Positions 1-11,996 of a DNA stretch of 64,000 bases are shown here, piece after piece. The DNA comes from Rosellinia necatrix (taxonomy: Eukaryota; Ascomycota; Sordariomycetes; Xylariales; Xylariaceae): contig JAGYVD010000004.1 in assembly GCA_021209875.1 (NCBI GenBank), positions 3,596,001-3,660,000 of the forward strand, in the 5' to 3' direction. A program made the translations under genes and the position numbers. Below the pieces are notes generated by a model, which was not told the DNA's origin, did no database searches, and worked only from the letters and a program-made list of their open reading frames with translations. The number at the start of each line of letters is the position of its first letter. The stretch's first letter is position 1.

Positions 1-2937
1 TAAAATACCGGCTACTATAAAAACTTTAGTTTTTAAAACATTTTATTGCGCTGCTAATTAATCATTTAAAGCTATATTAAATATAACTAAATACGCAGCA
101 GCGCTGCCTATGCCACTTTAAGATTTTAGTTATTGAAATATAACTATAGTTATATTAATATTAAAACTGTTATTTAAATTGTTTATTTTAATACTTTTAA
201 TAAAACTAATATAAGTTTTAGTAATAATATAAGTATTTATTACTCTAATTGTCTGTTTTAAAATATAAGCTGTATAGTTATTAATAAAAACATTGTTTAT
301 TAAAATAGTATAACAATATTCAAAATTCCTTATTTTATATTAGTTTAAACATAATATACTTATAATGTTTTTTATTATAATATTTTTAAAACTGTAATAA
401 TTAATAAAGAATGAAAATTTACTAAAACTACTTCTATTAAATAATAATTTTAGCTAGTTAAATAATTTAAATATAAATAATAATAAAAAACAGTAAAAAA
501 AAACATTTAAAAAAACTTTTTACCTTAAAAAATCAAAATAGGAGAAATAACTATAAATATAAATAAAAACATTAAAAAAACATTCAACGTTTAATAGTTT
601 TATTTTTTTAATATATAATAATCATATAAAACAGGCTAATATTAGCTAGGTTAATTGAAATAAAAACATAAAAATAATATAAAAATAATAGCTAATAAAA
701 TCAAGCTTATTTTTACCGACGTATTTTATTTTATAAAAAAATTTATTTATTTTCTAAAAATTTTAAAAATAGCAAATCAAAATATTTAATAAATTTTAAT
801 TATATTTTGAATATTATTGAAAAAACTAGCAGTTTTATAATAAAATAAAAAGCTAACTACTAATAAATAATTTAAGCTTAAAACATAAAAATTAAACGTT
901 ATTTTAAACAAAATATTAATTTAATTTAATGTATAACCTGCTGTACTAATAAAACGTTTTATTTAAACTAAATTATTCTTAAAAAATATTATATAACAAA
1001 ATACTGTTTTTATTACGTTTATATGAAAAAAACTAAAATATATTTAAGCTATAAAAACTTTAAACGCCGACAATAAAAATTAATATAATGTTATAATAGC
1101 CATATGAACTAGCATAAATTTTAAAATTAAATAATATATTTTAACAACTAACATCAAAAATATTTTAGCTAAATATATAACTTAAGCTGCTAAACAAACC
1201 TTTTTTTAATAGCAGCAGCAAAAAATAAATATTTATAAACTAAAAAAAATAAACAAAACTATAATAAAAAATCTAACAATTAAAAAAATAAACGTTAAAA
1301 AAACGTAAGCTAAAAAAAAAAATAAAAAAACAAATAATATAACAAAAATAACAAAAAAGCCGCAAGCTTAAATAATAATAAAAAAGTAATAAAAAAACAG
1401 CTAAAACAAATATAAAAATAAATACAATCGCTATTAAAAAAACACGCTAATATAGCTAAGTTAAACTTGTTAATATTAAGCACAACATTATTTTATATTT
1501 TATTTAGCTTTAAATTAAACAACAATAAAATATTTATCATCATTAAATGTTTAATTTAACATATAATTAAGATTAACACGTTATATATTATATTAAACGT
1601 CAAGCTAATATATTTTACACATGTTATTTTTAATTAAGCGTATTTATAAAGGATATAATATACTGTTTATATTATATAATATATTGTTTTAATATTTATA
1701 TAAATACAATTATTTTAATATTATATTAAAACATTATATAAAAATTCGTTTTTTTAGCAGTACTAATTAGAAATATAATAATAAAAAAAATTGCAAATTT
1801 TAAACAAAAAAACAAATTAATTATACTGTTAGTTTAAAAAACATTTAATAGAATATATAACCTTAAAAAAACAGAAGTAAAAAATAATAATTTCTTATAT
1901 TTTTAAAGTTATTATTTAAAACTTTACTAATAGCAGAAATATTACTGTAAGGTTAGATATAAGCTGTATTTGCTTAATAATAATAAAGCAATTATTAAAT
2001 AAATTTAAACATATTTTTAAAAATAAACAGGTTAGATTTAAAAAAATTAAAAATAGTCAAATTAAATATAAACAAAAAGCTATATAAAAATTTTATATAT
2101 AAAGCAATAATAATTATGAAAATTTATAATTGTTAAAATTTATTAATATACCTTAAGTTAAAAAAAAAATTTATTAAAAATAATTTTTAAATATTTGCAA
2201 AATATTAAGTAATTATAATTTAAATATAGTTATTTTTATAAATATTACAATTTTAAAATGTTTTTTAGATATTTTTAAACCAAACTTATATATTTATAAA
2301 ATCATTTTAGCATAAAAATTATTTTAGCGCTTAAAACATTAATATTAATACTAGCTAAATATAAACTATTATTAAAAAATAAAAATTTATATTTAAACTA
2401 TGATAAAAAATAATATAGCAGCTTTAATTAAGTTTATACTATTTATAAACGTAATAATAGCTAATCTGTTTTTAAAACTAAAACTATTCTTAAAAACATT
2501 TAAATAAATATAATGTAAAAATAATTATATTAAAAATTAAATATTGAAAATATATAAAAAATCTTTAAAACCGGTAATAAGAATTGCAGGTTTAACAGCA
2601 GCTAAAGCTATAAATATAAATAATATATTATTAATTAACACCAGCTTATTATTTATTATGTTTTGAAATATTTTGTTGGCTATTAATTTTAATATTTCTA
2701 TATTTAAAAATAAAATATATATTTTCCATAAGTTTAAATTATTAAATATATATTTATTAGCAGACTTTATATTAATAACTTTTATTATTATTATTATTGT
2801 TTTTAATATGTACTAAAGTTATAATACAATTTAAAATCTAGACCTAACTATAATAAAAAGTAGCCTCATTATTAAAATAATTAACGCGTTAGAATAATAT
2901 AATATTGTTTTAATAGTCTTAGTAGGCATCAGATAGT
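1..2937 (-). mobile_element. Family A retroelement, left part of a split minus-strand copy
   Basis: Read on the minus strand, this stretch aligns by eye with about 45,190-48,130 of the family A copy on the right. Window position x matches roughly 48,120 minus x. Good anchors are around 1,440 against 46,690 and 2,600-2,800 against 45,300-45,500. It continues to the left beyond the window. It stops at about 2,937, where the C element begins; the matching continuation of A resumes at 20,548. No reading frame survives. Confidence 0.72.
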
Positions 2938-3116
2938 TGGAGAAAAATAAGGAATTAATTCACTATCTATTTTTTTGGCTAGTATATATTTATTCCTAAA
3001 AGCCTTCCGCAAAAAAGGCTTTACTAAAAAAAAGCTTCTTAAAAAAAAGCTTTTTTAAAAAAGTCGTCCGTTAAAATAGCTTTACTAAAAAAGTCGTACG
3101 TTGGAATAGCTTTATA
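2938..3116 (-). repeat. Family C terminal repeat, copy 1 (probable 3' LTR)
   Basis: It shares a core around AAAGCCTTCCG and repeated AAGTCGTCCGT units with 20,378-20,547 and, inverted, with 27,426-27,583. Compared with 20,378-20,547 it carries many C-to-T and G-to-A changes. The copy contains tandem subunits of about 30 bp. Confidence 0.75.
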
Positions 3117-3431
3117 ATTACCTCCAACATAAAATATTAACGACCTCGTTAATTTATAACGGCTGGAAAAAAAAATTAAAACAAAAGAAATCCTACCCTG
3201 CGTTTTTTAAAAATGTTTATCTGTTTATAAATTTAAGCCTAATCTACTAACAATAAAAAAAGTTGTAACAGTATTTACGGTCTATAAGTTCAAGCTTAAC
3301 TTATTAATAAGAAAATCTAATACGTTAATAGTTTTTATATCGTTATTATTATTAAAAATGAAAAGCTAATGTTATTGTTATAAAATATTAAAATAAAAAT
3401 ATATATAATAAAAAAAGTATTAAAAAAAATA

Positions 3432-3640
3432 GTAAAACTATTAAAAGAAAACCAAAAAAAACCAACGAAAGCTAAATCGTTATTATTAGCTTTTAAAAGC
3501 AAAAAACAGCAAAACTATTAAAAAAAAAATAACCAACAAAAACTAAGTCGTTATTATTAGTTTATAAAAGCTCTCTTAAAAAAATATTAAAACATAGAAC
3601 AACTAATAAAAAAGTCGTCGTTTTTAGTTTATAAAAGCTT
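3432..3640. repeat. Short tandem repeats inside the C element
   Basis: Two diverged units of about 70-77 bp start at 3,432 (GTAAAACTATTAAAAG) and 3,509 (GCAAAACTATTAAAAA). Each carries AACCAAC, then TCGTTATTATTAG and a closing AAAAGC. A partial third unit lies near 3,608. This is a local tandem duplication of unknown role. Confidence 0.55.
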
Positions 3641-4696
3641 TTTTAAACTTTATATTTTAATATTTTAAAAAGCTAAACTACGTTTAATAATATCTATTAA
3701 ACACAGCAGCGTTTATTTACTGCTTTTAATAATAATTCTTTTAAATCTAAGCCTGCGTTAATAATACCTTGCTTACATATAATTTTTTTGTATAATTATA
3801 TTAATCAAAAAATTTTTTAGCTGCAAAAGTTTTTTTTACTAACGCTTTTATTTAAACAAATATTATAATTAATACAGTCGCCATATTTAAAAAAGTGTTT
3901 TTTGCTAACTTTTTAATTAATATAATCGCAATGTTTATAATAAAAATTACTAGCGTTATAAATATAAAAATCGTTAATATTACAAACTATATAACTAACA
4001 ATATAAAAATTATAGCTAGCAATATAAAAATTATTAAAAAACTTTAACGTTTAGCTTATATAGTTTTATTAATTTTATAATTAATAATTTCTAACTTTAA
4101 AAAAATATCTAATATAATATAGTTATAATTCTATACTTTTTTTTAATTTTTTAATCTAAATACATAAAATAAAAACTTTAATCGTTAATAATTAAATAGC
4201 TTTAACTATTACGTTTAAAAGTTTTTTTAAGTTTGCTGTTAAACAAGCCTCTTATTTTGTTAACTTTATCTACAAAAATAGTCCGATTAAATAAAACAAT
4301 TAAATTTATAAAGGTTTTATAATATATTATTAAATTACTTTTAATATAAACAGCTTTTTATAATAAAAATAAAAAGTAAGCGCAGGTATATTATTTTTTA
4401 AGTTGTAAAAATAGTTATATAATTGTTTTATGATCTTATCTTAAATATCTGCTATTATATTAATAGCAATAGCAAATCTTTAATTATTATTAGTTTCTGC
4501 TTGTTAAAACATAAAATTATATCAACATTTATATATAATATTGCTAAAATATATTTATAAATTTTTTTAATATGAAACAATATTTAATATAGCTATAATA
4601 TAACGTTTATAATATTAATTAACGTTTTATAAAGTTCTAATCGCTAAACTTACAAAAATTAAGCTTATATAAACGCTAGCTATATAATTTAAAATT
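3641..4696. other. AT-rich internal C-element sequence, nothing recognised
   Basis: No open reading frame, RNA gene or clear repeat was seen. The sequence is assigned to the interior of the C element only by position. Confidence 0.5.
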
Positions 4697-4941
4697 GTTT
4701 AAATAATATTTAAATAACTATATTTATAGTTTAAATAGCAGCAGTTATAATTTAAAACTATTTAAACATAATCTGTGTTATTTAGTAATAAATGTTAATA
4801 TTATTTTAATTAATATTATTATTATTTATATCGCTAGCGATTTTTTAATCGCTTGTTAAATTAATTGTTTTAGTTAATATAAACCATGTTACTAGCGCAG
4901 CAACAAAATTACGTTAATATTTTTATATATATGCCTATATA
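4697..4941 (+). repeat. Family E repeat, heavily mutated copy
   Basis: This 245-bp stretch aligns end to end with 6,001-6,246. Nearly every difference is a C-to-T or G-to-A transition relative to the GC-richer copy; for example TGGCGATTTCCTGG there is TAGCGATTTTTTAA here. The palindromic left end survives in mutated form (TTTAAATAATATTTAAA). Confidence 0.78.
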
Positions 4942-6000
4942 ATTTAACGTTTAATATCGATTTTTTTTGTTTTATATATTTATAACTACAGCGTTATTAC
5001 CTGCTAAAATATTTATAATATTAATTGCTTTAAAATTAATAATAAAACTAGTTATAACCTGATTATAAATAACTATGTTAAAAATAACAGCTTTATGCTA
5101 TATATTCTTACTAATCTAATATTTTTTTTATTATTATATAAGTTTTTATTATTAGCTGCTTTAATAAAAACAGCAACAATATTTTTAGCAAGTTTATATT
5201 GTTTAAAAAAATAACTTGTTTAAAAAAAAAAATTTAACTAAAAAGCTTTTAAAACTATTAGCTATTTAAGTCCTGTTTATACTAATAAAAGTTTAATTTA
5301 ATTAAAAAAGTTCTAAAACTATATTTAATACTACTAAAAATTTATAAAGCTTTAATATTTTTTATAACAGAAATATTAAAATATTTTTTAGTAATATTAT
5401 AATTATTTTTAGCCTTTGTTTTATAACTTTTTCAAGCTGTTTTTAACTTTAAAATATAATTTAAATTTAAAAGTTAATAATATAATATTATAATAGCCAG
5501 ATTAATAATAACATAGTTGTTATTAATATTATTTTAAATTAAATATTGTCTAAATATACGTTTTTAATAATTTTAAAAATTAATAAGCCTGCGACTAGTA
5601 AAACGTTGTTAATTTAAATTAATTGATTTTTTATAATTATATTTTTTTAATTTTATATTAATTATAAATAGCTTGAACGCTTAAAAACTATTTTATTAAT
5701 AATTAACTTATAATATACTTGCTAATTATATTTACAAATAATATTTTTAAAAAAAACGGCCGCTATAATTATTATTTTAACTTGTCCGCCGCAATAAAAA
5801 ATAAATTCTAAAACTTTTTTTTAAATAAGCTTATCGATTTAATCGTAGCTTAAGTTACCGTTAAAAGGAACGATTTTGTTACGGTCAGCCGTAAAACGAC
5901 AGATTGTTTCCGCGGATGCCATCTTATAAATATTAGGGCGGTAATAGACGGGAATAATAAATAATAAATAAAGATCATGTTAAATAATATAATAGTGAGT

Positions 6001-6246
6001 TATCCAAACAGTGTTTGGATAGCTATACTTATAGTTTGGGTAGCAGCACTTGCGATTTAAGGCTGCTTAGACGTGGTCTGCGTCACCTGGTAGTAAGTGT
6101 TAACATTATCCTGGTTAATATTATCATTATCTGTATCGCTGGCGATTTCCTGGTCGCCTGTCAGGTCAATCGTTTTGGTCAATATAAACAGCGTCACCGG
6201 CGCAGCGGCAAGGTCACGTTAATATCTTTGCATATATGCCTGTATA
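6001..6246 (+). repeat. Family E repeat, better preserved copy
   Basis: It starts at the palindrome ATCCAAACAGTGTTTGGAT and ends near CATATATGCCTGTATA. It is the less mutated partner of 4,697-4,941. Its nature is not resolved: it could be a solo LTR or a small non-autonomous element. Confidence 0.72.
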
Positions 6247-6287
6247 GGTAAACAAGCAATTGTGCGCGTAAAGCAAAATATACCAAA

Positions 6288-6346
6288 TAAACAGGCCGGT
6301 TATATTTAGTTTATTCAGTTTAAATAACCAGGCCGGTTATATTTAT
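6288..6346 (+). repeat. Direct repeat of CAGGCCGGTTATATTTA
   Basis: The 17-base word occurs twice, 36-37 bases apart from start to start, in an otherwise AT-rich setting just right of the E repeat. It may be a remnant of tandem structure or of an insertion boundary. Confidence 0.6.
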
Positions 6347-6360
6347 CGCGCCGCGCGCAG

Positions 6361-9300
6361 TAGTATTTATATATTAATAGTTAGGATAATATATACCTGT
6401 TGCTAATCTTTGCTTATTACTTTTTTAGTCCTTTTTTTTGCAAGTCTTGCCTTTTTAATACATTTAACGCGTAGTTTTTTTAGAATAACCAGTTTTTTTT
6501 TATTAAAAACTTCTTCTAGTTTAGCAGCGTTTTATATAAATAATATTCTAAAATACTATTTATTATATAAAGCTTTATATTTTTTTTATTAAACAAAATA
6601 TTTTAATATTAAATATTTACCGACTTTATTAATCAGTTAAACTAATATATTTTTAATTCCACAAAAAATAAAATTGTTTATATTTTTTTTTAATATAAAT
6701 GCGCTTAAAACGTTTTTTTTTTAGTTAAAAAAATCTAGTTTTAGCATCGCTAAAAATAAATGTATTATTAAAATAACTTAATATATATGCTAATATCTAA
6801 AAAAGTTTAATTTATATATTAGTTTACCGGTTTTTTTAATATAATAAATAATTCTGTCTGTTATTATAACTATTTTTCTAAAAATTGTTTTAAATAGATA
6901 ATATTTTTATATAAGCATAAAAAACTTTTTTTATTTAAAATTAAATTAAATTATATTTAATATTATATTAAATTTTCATATTAGCTGCTATAAAATAAAT
7001 TATTGTTTTAATATTTATTTAATATAATTAATAATAAAATTAAAATTAATTAATTTATAAAATATTTTTATAATTAATAAAAAGCTTTATAACTTAAAAC
7101 TTAATACTATTTTATTTAAACTTTTTTACCGCTATTAATTTAACGTTATTAAAATTATATTATAATATTAAAATAATATTTATTTATAACGTTTTAAAAA
7201 TATAATATAATAATGAATAGCAATTTTAACGTTTTAATAACATTTTTCGCTTTAACTATTAGTTTAAAAATAATAACTTATTATTATTTCTAACAACATA
7301 TTTATTCTAATTTATAAAGCCCGCCAGAATTTAAATATAAATTTCAAATCTTTATTTAAAATAATTTTTATTAACATGCCCCAATTATATAATAATAATA
7401 TAAATATAATAACTTCTACTTATTTTTTATCTTTATATATAACGTTTTTAAATATTAATAATATTTTTTAAAAATTTATAAATAACAAGCATAAAAACGT
7501 TATAAATTATATAACTTTTATTTTCTAAAAATATTTACTGCTAAAACTTCCAGTAGTTTAACAATAAAATCTATTATAATAATATAATATAATTATAATA
7601 GTTTTATAAAAGTTTTAATTTTTTAATAGTTTTTATTAATTAGTTATATATTTAAAACATTAAAAACAATATTAATTATAATAAAATATTTATTTTAAAA
7701 GTTATAAATAATAAACTTTTATAGTTTATAATACATTTTTTAAAAGCTAAAATAATACTTTTTATGATATATCAGCTATAATAATTATTATTAGCAGCTA
7801 GCTAAAATATATAACTTTATTTCGCTTTAAACGTTTATTATATAAAACAAATCGTTTAAAACTTTATAAAAAAAACAAACTAATAATCGGCTATAATATA
7901 AAACTAATTCTTTTAAATAATTATATACTTGTTATAATCGTTTTTTATATTACTTGCCTATTTTTTTTAATTATTTTTATAAAACAAAAATCTTTTTTAT
8001 AGCTTTAAATAAAATTTTTTTTTAAACGTTATTTATTTTAACTTTTATAGCTGTAATATAACTAAAGTTTTTAATAACATTTTTAAATATTTTCTGCTTC
8101 TCATTATTTTAAATAATAATATTATCGGCGTTATATAGAGTTAGCAATTATAATAACGCATCTAATACAAAATTAAGCCGACTTAATATATAGCAAATAT
8201 TTAATTAAAATTACAATAAATAAATAAATACCGTTATTAATTTAATATTTAACTTTAAAACATTAATTAATTTTAAGCTTATTTATTTTATAATGCTTTA
8301 TATAACAAAATAATTTATTAATATTATTACCAGCAGCACACAAAATTATATTTATACTTATAATTAACAACATGTTTAAATTAATACTAATACTTTTTTT
8401 TTAATAAAATAATAAATTATTTTTCGCCGCATAAAAGTTTTACTAAAAAATAAAATAAGTCTGATATTATTAACAAAATTTTTGTTATTATTTTATATCA
8501 AGCTTATATAAAAGCTATTATTTTATACTTTTATTTATAAAAATATTAAATTTAATAAAAACTATTTTTTATAGTTCTAATGCTTAAAATAGCTAATATT
8601 TATAAGCTGATTTTAAATAATCTTAAGGCTTTATATTTTTAAATTAGTTGATATAAATATAATTTTGGCTGCTTAACGTTATTGCGCCAAAATTGGTTTA
8701 AAAATAGTTTTTATTGTTCTTACGTCTGCTAAAAGCTTTGTTTTTTTTTTTTATAATAACAAACGCTTCTGCTAATAATAAAAAATAAACTTACGCAAAA
8801 ATCCTATTATTTTAATATATATCTCCAAGTCTATAAATATAGCTAATAGTTTTAGTTTTTAAATAGCTTTAATTTAATTATTAATAATTATAAAACTAAA
8901 GCCGTTTATTAAAAAGCTTAAAATTGTACTGCAAAATATACTATAAATAATTTTATTAGTTTTAAGCTAAAATTAATATTATTAAAACCTGCAAAATTTT
9001 TTAATATATTTATAATATTTATTAATAGTCTTTAAAAATATTATAACATTATTAATATATTTAGCAGCAAATCGGCTATATAATATGAAAATATTATTTA
9101 TAAATCATTATATATAACTTAAGCTATTTTCAAATTTTATTAATATAACTTAAAATATATAAAAACTTTTAATAAAACAACCACTAGTTTATTTTTATAG
9201 CTTAACTATATTAATAATTAATAAAAAATTTAAAACAATTAACAATTATAATATATTAATATTTTTTAGTCTAGCTATAATAGCTGTTCATATTAATAAT

Positions 9301-10816
9301 AAATAAGCATTAAATATAATAATTTTATTTAACAATTAAAAATTAACCACTACCTAGCTTTTTTATTATTATTTATATAACGCTATATAATAAATATTAA
9401 ACATTTAAATAATATTAATTATTTTATAAACTTATGTTTCCTGTTTTAATATATAAATTTAAACTTCTTATTTATAATTTTTAATTTTTAATATTTAATA
9501 TATATAGCTTTGCTATATTAAAAATTTAATTCTGTTATTTAGTAACTAAATCTATTTATATTATATTATTTTTATATATTTTAATAATATTTTTGTTCTC
9601 CAGGTCTTATATTTTTTAAAAATATTTTTAGTTTTATTATAAACATGTTATTTAAATCATAAATATATACCCTGTTCTTAATTTTTATATAAAACATTAA
9701 CACAAGCTTTTAAACGTTTAAAAATAACGTTTTAAAAATATTAAATTTATTATATTTCATTATATTTTAAATGTTTTTATTAAACTATTTAATAATTTTA
9801 AATAAGTTAAAAGTTTTTTCAAAAATTTTAAATTTTGTAATATATAAAAGTTATTTATAAAATTTTTAACGTTAACGCAGCAGTTAACAAATTCGCTTTC
9901 TTTTATATAATCTAAATATAATAATATTTTAATAGTTTAATATTATATTTATTTATATTTTTATTATACAATAATATTTTAATAAATTTAATTAATAAAA
10001 AAAGCTTTTAAACCTATAAAAATATTATTGCTTTTAATATTATAATTATAAGTGTAAACATATAATCTTAACAAAAATTATTCCTATTTTATCGCAAAAA
10101 TTAGCATATATAACTAATATTATAATTATTATATATAACAATCTTATAATATTAACTATTGTTATAACATACTGTTTTACTAATTACTTTTTAATATTAA
10201 TTTTTATAAACATAACAATATTATTACAGCTTTTAAATATAACCAATTTTTATAAAAAATTAACAATAATTTTATTTACGTTTATAAAATCTATTTTTAA
10301 CAGTAAGTTTAGTTTTAATTTATTTATAATCTAAGCTTCAATTTAAAACATTCTTATTTTAAATATATAGTTTATTTCTCCGGCAATATTCAGCTAAAAT
10401 TAAGTTTTTTCTGCAAAAATAATTAACCTTCCGACTTTATTTATTATTATTAGCTGTACAAACTGTAATTCTTTTATATATAATACAAATTAATTTAGCC
10501 AGTTTTATACCATTATTACTATAAAACAGCTCATATTAAAACATATTATAATAGTTTTATTTATATTATTAATTATAACCTATAATTAAAAATATATATA
10601 CTTTATTAAATACCGTTTTATATCATATAAAATACTGTTTAATATTATATATATTATATTAAATATATCATCAGCTAAAAAAGCTTCTGTTTTATTTAAT
10701 TTAAACTAACTATTTTTTAATAACTATAACAATAGTTTTTATATAACATATTATTTTTCAATTATATAAACAAAAAAACAGTTTTATTTAAAAATTATAT
10801 ATTATAATAATAGCAT
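6361..10816. other. AT-rich internal C-element sequence, nothing recognised
   Basis: No credible gene is present. The 60-codon frame at 6,410-6,592 is low-complexity Phe/Leu/Ile and has no support. By position this is C-element interior, up to the B insertion at 10,817. Confidence 0.5.
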
Positions 10817-11140
10817 TGTATAACATTTAACAGAAGTGTGGATCAATTTATAAAAAGATTCATTAATCACTAGAAGCGTGGTAATACTTTAGGAATGTTT
10901 AATACAAATAATTAAATTCATTAAAAAGCTTTTTTCTAGTATAATAAGCCACAGGTATTTATATATATTAATTACGTAGTAAAAACGATCCTAAAAGTTG
11001 GTCTTGCCCCGCGCGCGTAACGCTTGCAAATACAGCATTAGAATTATATTTTATATATATATATATATATTTTTGCTTAAAAATCTTAAAAATAAAATTT
11101 TCCAGCTTAATTATTAAGCTGTTTTATATTATTATTATAT
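10817..11140 (+). repeat. Family B terminal repeat, left copy
   Basis: It contains the conserved core CCCCGCGCGCGTAACGCTTG followed by CAGCATTAGAATTATATTTT, shared with 17,885-18,198 and, inverted, with 24,003-24,330. The start TGTATAACATTTAACAG and the mutated end are imperfect inverted repeats. Confidence 0.75.
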
Positions 11141-11862
11141 ATTTTTAAATCAATTAATTTATTGTTTTATTTTTTAATTGCTTTTTAAATTTTTTCATTT
11201 AAATTAGTTTCTTTTTAACCATTTTTAATAAATTAATTAGCTTATATTTTAATAATATATATATTTTATTAATATAATTAGTTTATTTATATGTAGTAAT
11301 AAAAAAAGTAAAATTATATAGCGCGGCTTTTTTTAAAGCTGTAAATAGCTTGTTGTTAGTTATATTAACGCGTTTAAAAAATACTTTTTTAAATATATAT
11401 TTTTATTATATTATTGCTTTATATTTTAATTAAACTTAATAATTTTTTATTAGCGCTTAAACATAATTAATAACCTGTTAATAGTTTAAATCTAAATTAA
11501 CATTTAATTTTTTATTTTTAACGTTTTTTTTATTTTTAAGTTTAAATATATAAACTATATATAATTTTTGCTTATATATTTTTATTAAACTTTTAATATA
11601 TTAATATAAAACATAGTTTTTTTTTTAAAAAATATTTTTATTGTTTAATAAATTTATTATTTATATTTATTAAAGCTATAATTTTAAAGTCTTATTATAA
11701 TCATATTAATTTATAAATATTATTATAATTTATTATATATTATATTTATTAATTATATTGTTTTTAATTTATAAATTATTAACATAATTTATTATTAATA
11801 TATATTTAAATTATTAATAATTATTATAAATAGTTGTTAAAATTGCTTTTATTGCTGCTAGG

Positions 11863-11996
11863 CCCGCGTTTACGCTGCCGCTGCCGCTACTGCTGCTGCT
11901 GCTGCTACTACTGCTTTTATTGCTGCTGCCGCTTTTACTGCTGCTGCTGCTGCTTTTGCTGCTGCTGCTGCTGCTAACGCTGCTTCTGCTGCTTTT
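11863..11996 (+). repeat. Imperfect GCT/CTG trinucleotide repeat
   Basis: Long runs of GCTGCTGCTGCT, broken by GCC, ACT and TTT triplets, lie about 0.7 kb inside the B element. A GCC triplet and a CCCGCG patch remain unmutated. It could derive from a homopolymeric stretch of a lost capsid-like protein, but that is inference. Confidence 0.7.

Larger units (their letters stand above)
5870..6360. other. Island of normal GC in the AT-rich block
   Basis: Between saturated AT flanks this stretch keeps motifs such as GGTCAGCCGTAAAACG, TTTCCGCGGATGCC and GCGCCGCGCGCAG. It includes the better-preserved E copy. The 78-codon frame over 6,015-6,251 begins with a non-ATG codon and is not convincing as a gene. 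The island is more likely a young or short repeat that escaped RIP. Confidence 0.6.

Noticed and set aside
6015..6592. ORFs of 78 and 60 codons in the AT block
   Set aside because: The first overlaps the E repeat and begins with a non-ATG codon; the second is low-complexity Phe/Leu/Ile from AT-rich DNA. No domain features.
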